Source of the DNA: Bacillus siamensis KCTC 13613
Lineage (GTDB): Bacteria > Bacillota > Bacilli > Bacillales > Bacillaceae
Reading direction: 5' to 3'
Length of the DNA stretch: 64,000 bases
Assembly: GCF_000262045.1 (NCBI RefSeq)
Contig: NZ_AJVF01000041.1
Coordinates: forward strand, 186,001-250,000
Below, in pieces: positions 58,718-64,000 of the stretch. The notes under the pieces were generated by a model that worked only from the letters and a program-made list of their open reading frames with translations, ran no database searches and had not been told where the DNA came from. Every line of letters begins with the position of its first letter. Within the stretch, counting starts at the first letter, position 1. A program made the translations under genes and the position numbers.

Positions 58718-59251
58718 ATGAAATTAGAACAAAAACACATTGATTTAATGAAATCATGTGAGAGCGGCGCGACGATTTGGGGATATGGTGATGCTTTGTT
58801 GGCAAGGGAAATACAAAAATTCGATCCGTCCTTTTTGAAATTTATTGGTAATGATGAATTAGGGAAATACGATCCGGAAGTTGAGAAGCTGACAGGGGCG
58901 GAGAGGATGCCGTATTTCGGATTAATTTTGCAGCCTGATGGAATGGCTTATGTCGAGAGATGGGAGGGGGAAAGAACAATGAAATTCTACGAAATCCATG
59001 ATCCATATTACGCGCTTATTAAAGCAACAGACAAGGCAGATGCCGAAAAAGTTTACATCGAGAGCGTCGCCGACACGGACGATTACGAAAATTTTCAAGA
59101 GGATGAAATCCGAGAAGTAGAACGAGATTATGCGCTTGTTATGTTTTCTCAGATACAAGATCATGACGGCACTTGCGCGGGCTATGACTTTATTTCGAAA
59201 GCGTTCCATGACCCTGATTTCAAACTTCTTAAGATGGACGGTTCACTATGA
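58718..59251 (+). CDS. apparent fusion of two small phage proteins (177 residues)
   Basis: Residues 1-87 and 88-177 look like separate proteins. The second begins with its own ATG at 58979, preceded by GGGAGGGGG, in frame. The 15 bases AAGAACAATGAAATT around the two ATGs (58711-58725 and 58972-58986) are identical. Either the two ORFs fused by loss of a stop, or two products are made. Neither half is recognised. Confidence 0.65.
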   Translation: MKLEQKHIDLMKSCESGATIWGYGDALLAREIQKFDPSFLKFIGNDELGKYDPEVEKLTGAERMPYFGLILQPDGMAYVERWEGERTMKFYEIHDPYYALIKATDKADAEKVYIESVADTDDYENFQEDEIREVERDYALVMFSQIQDHDGTCAGYDFISKAFHDPDFKLLKMDGSL

Positions 59252-59706
59252 ACACAGCATACAGAGTTTGGGACGGCGAGCAGATGTTTTATTCGATGGA
59301 TGGGGAGTTATCTCTTTCCATTGGGTTAATAAAGCCGGATAACGAATACGGATGGTGCTTATGGTTGGATGGCTTCGGGATTATCGCGGATAGCGCTGAT
59401 GGCCAGTCAGTTCTCATGAATGGTTCGGATCAGTTTGAAATTGGACAGTTTGATAGTGATCGAAAAGGGGCTTACAGACCAGGAACACGTATTTATGCGG
59501 GCGACATCGTGCAGCAGGAGGAAACAGCGCCCGGCGGTTTGTTTGGGCCGGAACCGTTCATAGGAGAAGTGAAAATGATTGACGGCTCCTGGTGCATCGT
59601 CAATGAGAAAAAAGAAGAGTGCAGACCGTTGTTTTCTGAGACGGCGACAAATAAAGTCATCGGCGACGTTTACCAAAATCCTGAGTTGTTGGAGGGCGCG
59701 GAGTGA
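59248..59706 (+). CDS. YopX-family phage protein
   Basis: 152 residues. The YopX hallmark (YRPGTRIYAGDIVQQ, then GEVKMIDGSWCIV) is in the C-terminal half; function unknown but very common in Gram-positive phages. Starts overlapping the previous stop by ATGA. Confidence 0.75.
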   Translation: MNTAYRVWDGEQMFYSMDGELSLSIGLIKPDNEYGWCLWLDGFGIIADSADGQSVLMNGSDQFEIGQFDSDRKGAYRPGTRIYAGDIVQQEETAPGGLFGPEPFIGEVKMIDGSWCIVNEKKEECRPLFSETATNKVIGDVYQNPELLEGAE

Positions 59707-59894
59707 AATTTGCATTTAGAGTGTTGATGATTCTCATAATGTCGGCCGTTGCCGATTCCATAGGAATAATTCTGGCGTTTTATTTCGACAATCCGAGTTT
59801 GAGATTAAATTGTGTGTCGGTTACCGCGGCGATCAGTGGGTACTTGGTTCGTGGGTGGTGGCCGCCGGAAAAGAAGGAGGGCACGGAACAATGA
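59703..59894 (+). CDS. small phage membrane protein (63 residues)
   Basis: Two hydrophobic helices (about residues 4-26 and 36-50) and a charged tail. GTG start overlapping the YopX-like stop. Not recognised. Confidence 0.6.
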   Translation: MKFAFRVLMILIMSAVADSIGIILAFYFDNPSLRLNCVSVTAAISGYLVRGWWPPEKKEGTEQ

Positions 59895-60094
59895 CAGAAA
59901 ACGAAGAACTGCAAGCGGAAAACGAAGAACTACAAGAAAGATGCATCGAACTGGAAACGCGTAATGAGGATTTAGCGCGGACGATTAGGGAGCAAAACAA
60001 AATGATCCGGGGGCAGAACTGGCGAATCTTGTTTTTCGCCCTCTCATGGGTCGTATATGGCATCGTGAGTGCCGTAAATCATTTTTGGGGGTAA
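59891..60094 (+). CDS. coiled-coil protein with C-terminal membrane helix (67 residues)
   Basis: A glutamate-rich heptad region with the imperfect repeat ENEELQAENEELQER, then a hydrophobic helix at about residues 46-65. Probably a tail-anchored phage protein. ATG behind AGGAGGGC. Confidence 0.65.
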   Translation: MTENEELQAENEELQERCIELETRNEDLARTIREQNKMIRGQNWRILFFALSWVVYGIVSAVNHFWG

Positions 60095-60098
60095 CAGA

Positions 60099-60377
60099 AT
60101 GGGACACTATTATATTTCAACATGCCACGATTGCAAAGAAACAGTGATGTGGAGCAAATGTCCGAAGGGATGGGCTAAAATCAACCATATTGCCGCGTTT
60201 TGCCATTTTCATGAAGGCCATGACACACAATTGTTTGGAGACTACGACGATGAATCGTATAGCCGAGCATATTCTGAGGAATACCATGATTTCGGCATTC
60301 TTGGTCCTGATGAGTATATACCATTGCAAATCGAAAAACAGTTTGAGGGGGAGCGGAATGACAGGAGCCGAAAATGA
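60099..60377 (+). CDS. phage protein with CxxC motif (92 residues)
   Basis: CHDC near the start, a second Cys at about residue 21 and FCHFHEGHD could bind zinc. Acidic C terminus. Not recognised. Confidence 0.6.
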   Translation: MGHYYISTCHDCKETVMWSKCPKGWAKINHIAAFCHFHEGHDTQLFGDYDDESYSRAYSEEYHDFGILGPDEYIPLQIEKQFEGERNDRSRK

Positions 60378-60669
60378 CTTAATGCATTGTGAATGTGGAA
60401 AGCGGCTTGAACAGTTTGGTGGAGGCACTTGCTCTGACTGCTTTATGAAATCCGTTCATGAATCTATCGCAAACAGGAATAAGAACAAAGAAATAAAAAT
60501 CTGGCGCGGGGATAAAATTCTATATGCATTTGATAAAAAAGACGTTGTGGACATCGTGAAATCATCGTCCGGCGTCTCCCGGATCGAAGTCGCAGACGGC
60601 AGTTGGTTTGAGGTTGACAAGACAGTCGAATACATGAAAGAGATTCTCGGAGTGGAGGAAATGAAATAA
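60358..60669 (+). CDS. zinc-ribbon phage protein (103 residues)
   Basis: CECG and CSDC pairs within the first 30 residues form a zinc ribbon, followed by a helical and beta region. ATG 60358 overlaps the previous gene by 20 bases, with GAGGGGGAGCGG upstream; the longer frame from 60190 is inside the previous gene. Confidence 0.65.
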   Translation: MTGAENDLMHCECGKRLEQFGGGTCSDCFMKSVHESIANRNKNKEIKIWRGDKILYAFDKKDVVDIVKSSSGVSRIEVADGSWFEVDKTVEYMKEILGVEEMK

Positions 60670-61103
60670 TGAAAAAACTATTCAAATCAATCATTCTATC
60701 AGCAGCATTACTTATGGGAGCGGCGGCCGTTGCGCCGTCTGCTTCCGCCGCATGGTCCGGCTGGCAAAACGAATCCGGGTACAGTGCCCGGGTATTTACG
60801 GATGCGGCGACTTACACGGCCGGCGCCTCAACGGTGGACTGGAAAGCCGAGAAAAAAGGCTCAAGAACACTTTATTACACGGCTGGCGTATACAAGAAGC
60901 GTAGCGGCGGCGGACTGACTGATACGAATCTGGTACAGCGTGGCAGCTTCAAAACGGCAACGCCTCTGAAATCATTCAACGTGAAAACGATCCGGAATAA
61001 GACTGGGAAAGGAACCTATGTCATCCAGCTTGACTGCTACTCTGATTCCGGCAAGCGGAACTATATCGGGACATTTGAATCAGCAAAATTCAGTGTGAAG
61101 TAA
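60669..61103 (+). CDS. secreted phage-encoded protein
   Basis: 144 residues with a clear Sec signal peptide (MKK, hydrophobic core, cleavage after ASA at about residue 27). The mature part of about 117 residues is basic and beta-rich (WSGWQNESGYSARVF, YVIQLDCYSDSG). It has no lytic or toxin motif I know. Starts by overlapping the previous stop (TAATG). Probably released by the lysogen or after induction. Confidence 0.75.
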   Translation: MKKLFKSIILSAALLMGAAAVAPSASAAWSGWQNESGYSARVFTDAATYTAGASTVDWKAEKKGSRTLYYTAGVYKKRSGGGLTDTNLVQRGSFKTATPLKSFNVKTIRNKTGKGTYVIQLDCYSDSGKRNYIGTFESAKFSVK

Positions 61104-61136
61104 GATAAATTCAAAGAAGAATCGGAGGAAAATACA

Positions 61137-61427
61137 ATGCTACAATTAACAAAAGAACAGGCTGCGGCTTTTGAGAGCCTACGGAAAAGTGTTAGCTTAG
61201 GGAATTGGCAGGGAGAATGGGCCCCGTTAAACAGTCTTGATCCTGTCGCTCTTGCAACTGCCCTCGCTACCAACGAATATCAGATATTAAAGACGCCTGC
61301 CGATGAATTCGAAGAGGCTTTTGACGCAATTCGAGAAGAGGCTGAAACCAAAAGCCCCGAGGCCACAAGATACTTGGATGAAGTGAACGGCTTTTGGGAG
61401 CAATATAAAGAGAAAGCCGGCCTTTAA
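61137..61427 (+). CDS. phage protein of unknown function (96 residues)
   Basis: Helical, acidic, with NEYQILKTPADEFEEAFDAI in the middle. ATG behind CGGAGGAAA. Last gene before the non-coding stretch. Not recognised. Confidence 0.65.
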   Translation: MLQLTKEQAAAFESLRKSVSLGNWQGEWAPLNSLDPVALATALATNEYQILKTPADEFEEAFDAIREEAETKSPEATRYLDEVNGFWEQYKEKAGL

Positions 61428-61443
61428 TGGTTTGGTAACCCTA

Positions 61444-61609
61444 TTGCACCCGGATTATGGTAAAATATAAGCATATGAAGACTTAAAAATGAGCCTGCTG
61501 ACATTACGCAGCCAAGGAGCTTAAAAATAAATACGTCCAAGACGGAAAGCCTGCGGACACTGATCATTGCACAGAATTTTTTCTGCGCTCTGGTTGGTGT
61601 CCGTTTTTT
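61444..61609 (+). ncRNA. candidate phage small RNA with promoter and terminator
   Basis: TTGCAC (61444-61449), 16 bases, TATAAG (61466-61471) form a promoter. A 12-base stem with three G-U pairs (CGGACACTGATC / GGTTGGTGTCCG, 61554-61603) closes over an inner CAGAA/TTCTG stem and runs into TTTTTT. The roughly 130 bases between have a local CTGC/GCAG hairpin and only an 11-codon ORF. Could be a free RNA or an attenuator ahead of the late regulator. Confidence 0.6.
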
Positions 61610-61627
61610 GTTATCAGGAGGGATGGC

Positions 61628-61756
61628 ATGAAGCGGAAGAAAAAGGAGCCAGATAAAAACGTTTCTGAGCGATCAGATCGCTTTTGGCAGCGGATGATGG
61701 GACAAAATATGCAAACTCTGAAAAGAGGCAAGGGCGGCGCTTTGAGACGCAAATAA
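61628..61756 (+). CDS. small basic phage protein (42 residues)
   Basis: ATG behind AGGAGGG. Very basic (MKRKKKEPDK ... RGKGGALRRK), perhaps nucleic-acid binding. Not recognised. Confidence 0.55.
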   Translation: MKRKKKEPDKNVSERSDRFWQRMMGQNMQTLKRGKGGALRRK

Positions 61757-61770
61757 GGGGAGTGTTTGGT

Positions 61771-61977
61771 GTGAAGTATGGATTCGCCTATCAAAATGGA
61801 AAAATCGTGAATCTTTTGTGCGGAAAAGAAGATTTATTTGAGAATATGAAAAGTTTCTTGATGGAAAAGTGCAGCCTAACAATTCAGGAGGTATCTAAAA
61901 CCGAATATTTGGCAGAACAAAAAAAGAACGGTTGGAATGAGAAATATTCTATTTACGGACAGAAGGAGAGTTTATAA
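61771..61977 (+). CDS. small phage protein (68 residues)
   Basis: GTG 61771 behind AAGGGGAG. The frame is open further upstream, but there it overlaps the basic gene. Not recognised. Ends where the Xpf-like gene starts. Confidence 0.6.
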   Translation: MKYGFAYQNGKIVNLLCGKEDLFENMKSFLMEKCSLTIQEVSKTEYLAEQKKNGWNEKYSIYGQKESL

Positions 61978-62438
61978 TGTCTGATCAAATGATGGCTTTG
62001 GAAATCGAAGAATGGATTCGTGATTATAATTTTATGTTGCGGGAGATCAGTCGATTGAGCCGTATTCTCAACAAAGTGGAGTTTGCCGGGCAGAAGCTTG
62101 TGGCTACTTACGGTGACGAAGCAGGAATGCCGAGAGGATCAGCCGGAATAAGCCAGGCGGAATTACGTCAGATGGATCGTCGGGAAAAGCGGCTCCGTAA
62201 ATACGAAACTATTGTTGATTTTCTTGAGCGCTCTACTGAAGAAATAGAGGACGAAAAAAACCGGATTGTCTTTGATTGCATGTTAGAAGGGATGAAGTTT
62301 CGTGAAATCGCGCTGCATCTTGGCGTTTCCCGCGAAACAGTCAGACGCATTAAAAATGATATTGTGTGCCATTTGTGCCAAATGTGCGAAACGTGTCAGC
62401 TTTTGCAATTGTTGAATCAGATTAAATCCGCAGTGTAA
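61977..62438 (+). CDS. Xpf/ArpU-like late gene regulator (sigma region 4-like)
   Basis: 153 residues. Helical N terminus and a C-terminal sigma-70 region 4-type helix-turn-helix ([20 protein letters not shown]). PBSX Xpf, a sigma-like activator, sits in the same place before the terminase genes and turns on late transcription. Starts behind AAGGAGAG. Ends near a terminator-like hairpin. Confidence 0.82.
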   Translation: MSDQMMALEIEEWIRDYNFMLREISRLSRILNKVEFAGQKLVATYGDEAGMPRGSAGISQAELRQMDRREKRLRKYETIVDFLERSTEEIEDEKNRIVFDCMLEGMKFREIALHLGVSRETVRRIKNDIVCHLCQMCETCQLLQLLNQIKSAV

Positions 62439-62474
62439 ACTGGAAGGCAGGACGGGGAGGCGAAATATTCCTGC

Positions 62475-62535
62475 GTCCCCACCAATTTCATATAGTGATC
62501 ATTAAGCTCTATGCCCTTATTGGTGTGGGGCTTTT
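62475..62535 (+). terminator. terminator-like hairpin after Xpf-like gene
   Basis: CCCCACCAAT pairs with ATTGGTGTGGGG (two-base bulge) across a loop of about 34 bases, followed by CTTTTTAG. The region 62439-62829 holds this, a possible minus-strand peptide and AT-rich sequence; no convincing plus-strand gene. Confidence 0.6.
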
Positions 62536-62557
62536 TAGTAGCAGCAAAAGCCTCCTC

Positions 62558-62662
62558 CTATTGGAGAAAGGCCAATGCGACAGAGATCATCATATGAAAG
62601 AAGCACTCTCTGTTAAAGCTTATGTTGGCATTCACGCTTACACTTACTTTAAACTTGAACAT
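62558..62662 (-). CDS. possible antisense 34-residue hydrophobic peptide
   Basis: ATG 62662 on the minus strand behind AAGGTGGG (7 bases). The protein ends with a hydrophobic stretch (FFHMMISVALAFL). It would be the only minus-strand gene in the right arm. Size and hydrophobicity are like type I toxins but no known family is recognised. Confidence 0.35.
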   Translation of the reverse strand: MFKFKVSVSVNANISFNRECFFHMMISVALAFLQ

Positions 62663-62829
62663 TTAATCACCCACCTTTCAACGACGATATGCAGATAGTA
62701 AGGGAACCACGCCCTCATATATAACTGCGTACTAAAGGTGAAAAATGGACATGTAAATAATTCGACAAATTCTGCAAATAGTTCCTTTCTCCTGATCCTT
62801 AACCGATAATAAGGAGGGAGGTGAAATTC

Positions 62830-63027
62830 ATGAAAGTGCTTATATCAATGAGTAATCAAAAATCTTTTGAAGTTTCCTACGAAGATATGAAAAGCGTGGA
62901 AAATCTTATAGAAAATTTCCATGATAAATTGGATGGCAAACGAGTTTTGAAAAATCGTTTGATTGATCTTGGTGAAGCTGTTCTTATTAACCCAACGCAA
63001 ATTACAGATATTGAAATTAAAGAATAG
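62830..63027 (+). CDS. small phage protein (65 residues)
   Basis: ATG 62830, in frame with a GTG at 62821 that lies too close to AAGGAGGGAG. Alpha/beta protein (MKVLISMSNQKSFEVSYEDM). Not recognised. Followed by a clear terminator. Confidence 0.65.
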   Translation: MKVLISMSNQKSFEVSYEDMKSVENLIENFHDKLDGKRVLKNRLIDLGEAVLINPTQITDIEIKE

Positions 63028-63030
63028 ACG

Positions 63031-63063
63031 AAAGAGCCATTGAGTTATATGGCTCTTTTTTAT
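63031..63063 (+). terminator. terminator before the packaging genes
   Basis: AGAGCCAT / ATGGCTCT stem with TTTTTT. It separates the middle genes from the terminase genes. The following 132 bases before terS hold no ORF and may include the late promoter or packaging site. Confidence 0.88.
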
Positions 63064-63195
63064 GTTCTCTGTAAACTGCTTCCGGTAAGTCTCAGGATAG
63101 ACAATCGGCGGTTAACGGCTTGAGCACGGTGGCGGTTTAGAGGGAATATCTTTTCCAAAACAACTCAATTCAAAAGGAGGCGGCGGTGGATGTAG

Positions 63196-63951
63196 ATGGC
63201 TGAAAAGCACATTCAGGCGTATAAGGATTACGCCAAAGGCATGAAATACAAGGACCTTGCCGAAAAATACGGGGTGTCAATGAACACCATTAAATCGTGG
63301 AAGCAGCGGCATGGTTGGGAACGAAAAAAGGGTGCACCCTCTGAAAAAAGTGTGCACACAAAAAAGGCAGGCGCCCCACCCGGTAATAAAAATGCATTGG
63401 GAAACAACGGCGGCGCCCCGGAGAGAAATCGAAACGCGGTTTCGCATGGGTTCTTCTCAAAGTATCTGCCCGAGGAAACGCTTGAAATTTTGGAAGAGAT
63501 TCAGGAGCGTTCGCCCGCTGATATGATATGGGATCAAATTCAAATCCAATACGCGGCCATTCTGCGGGCACAACGTATTATGTTTGTGCAGGATAAAAAC
63601 GACATTACCAAAATTGTCTCTAAAATAAAAGGTGACCTCAGCATAAATGAGGACGGCAGTCTTTCAAAAGCTCACTTTGTGGAAGAGCTGCAGCACGATA
63701 TACAATTCGCATGGGATAAGCAGGCGGCATTCCTGAACGCTCAATCTCGGGCAATGGGGGAGCTCCGGAGCTTGATCAAGCAATTTGACCAGTTGGCGCA
63801 TGAGCAAGATGAGCGGCGCCTTAAATTGGAACAAATGCGTTTGAATATCGAGAAGACCAAGAAGGCTATTAACGGCGGCGACGAAAACACCAAAGAAAAT
63901 GAGATTGCTACAATGTTGAGAAAAATGGTGGATGCCGATGGAACTGAATAA
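63196..63951 (+). CDS. terS: phage terminase small subunit (XtmA-like)
   Basis: 251 residues. N-terminal helix-turn-helix ([28 protein letters not shown]), a flexible Gly/Asn/Ala-rich link ([26 protein letters not shown]), then helical oligomerisation and long coiled-coil segments. Recognises the packaging site. An in-frame stop lies just before, fixing ATG 63196; GGTGGA is upstream. Overlaps terL by 14 bases. Confidence 0.9.
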   Translation: MAEKHIQAYKDYAKGMKYKDLAEKYGVSMNTIKSWKQRHGWERKKGAPSEKSVHTKKAGAPPGNKNALGNNGGAPERNRNAVSHGFFSKYLPEETLEILEEIQERSPADMIWDQIQIQYAAILRAQRIMFVQDKNDITKIVSKIKGDLSINEDGSLSKAHFVEELQHDIQFAWDKQAAFLNAQSRAMGELRSLIKQFDQLAHEQDERRLKLEQMRLNIEKTKKAINGGDENTKENEIATMLRKMVDADGTE

Positions 63952-64000
63952 AAAGCAAAAGGAAGTTTGGGACAGCTTCATAAAAGAGCAGCCCAAAATT
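63938..64000 (+). CDS. terL: terminase large subunit, N-terminal fragment
   Basis: ATG 63938 opens a frame running to the window end ([14 protein letters not shown]...). Only 21 codons are visible and no ATPase motif is included. The call rests on its position after terS and the usual overlap. Confidence 0.6.
   Translation, partial: MELNKKQKEVWDSFIKEQPKI

Larger units (their letters stand above)
43906..64000 (+). mobile_element. prophage inserted in gerE (right end outside window)
   Basis: From the gerE break to the window end nearly all genes are phage-like: ImmA-type peptidase, Xre repressor, Cro-like protein, antirepressor, YqaJ, RecT, DnaD/DnaC-like, RusA, XtrA-like, dUTPase, YopX-like, Xpf-like and terminase. 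Order resembles the skin and PBSX elements in the early region. Packaging genes are just starting at the right edge, so more than half of the phage probably lies outside. No integrase or excisionase is seen. Confidence 0.95.

Noticed and set aside
62495-62698. 67-codon plus-strand frame after the Xpf-like gene
   Set aside because: GTG start without a ribosome-binding site. It runs through the terminator hairpin loop and has no protein-like character.

Overview
The window is chromosomal DNA of a Bacillus subtilis-group species. Gene order, protein lengths and start-codon habits match the B. subtilis araA-to-gerE segment. The sequence diverges from strain 168 enough to suggest B. velezensis or B. 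amyloliquefaciens; that species call is inference.

Bases 1-43.9 kb are conserved host backbone. The L-arabinose operon comes first (araA cut by the window edge, then araB-D-L-M-N-P-Q-abfA). It couples oligosaccharide uptake (AraNPQ), release of arabinose (AbfA), isomerisation, phosphorylation and epimerisation, plus a HAD phosphatase and the glycerol-1-phosphate dehydrogenase AraM. Next are cstA, the glycolate oxidase genes glcD-glcF with a PucR/CdaR-type regulator, sspI, an rRNA/tRNA methyltransferase gene, a Phe T-box with pheS-pheT, rnhC, zapA, a cvpA-family gene, polX, mutSB and yshE. A frameshifted DUF2711-like pseudogene follows. Then come the fatty-acid degradation cluster lcfA-fadR-fadB-etfB-etfA with a FadR operator, a second GH51 arabinofuranosidase (abf2/xsa), trxA, uvrC, a lysine riboswitch with lysC (including an internal beta-subunit start), yslB, sdhCAB, ysmA and gerE.

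At about 43.9 kb gerE, the last mother-cell sporulation regulator, breaks inside its DNA-recognition helix. From there to the window end lies a prophage that continues beyond the window. Its left end carries a leftward arm: an ImmA/IrrE-type peptidase, a DUF4352/OB-fold lipoprotein and a Xre repressor. The immunity region has at least five copies of a 14-bp operator. The rightward arm encodes a Cro-like protein, an antirepressor, YqaH/YqaI-position genes and a replication/recombination block in skin/PBSX order (YqaJ nuclease, RecT, DnaD-like, DnaC-like, RusA). A long run of small accessory genes follows: XtrA-like, a PP-loop/PAPS-reductase-like enzyme, a dimeric dUTPase with an inserted zinc knuckle, YopX-like, a secreted protein and several zinc ribbons. 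Then come a probable non-coding RNA with its own promoter and terminator, an Xpf-like late regulator and the terminase genes. No integrase is visible at this end, so it is probably at the far end.

The most interesting observation is the prophage in gerE. It keeps the SigK-type promoter and the first two thirds of the gene intact. This resembles the sigK-skin and spsM-SPbeta arrangements, in which mother-cell excision restores a sporulation gene.
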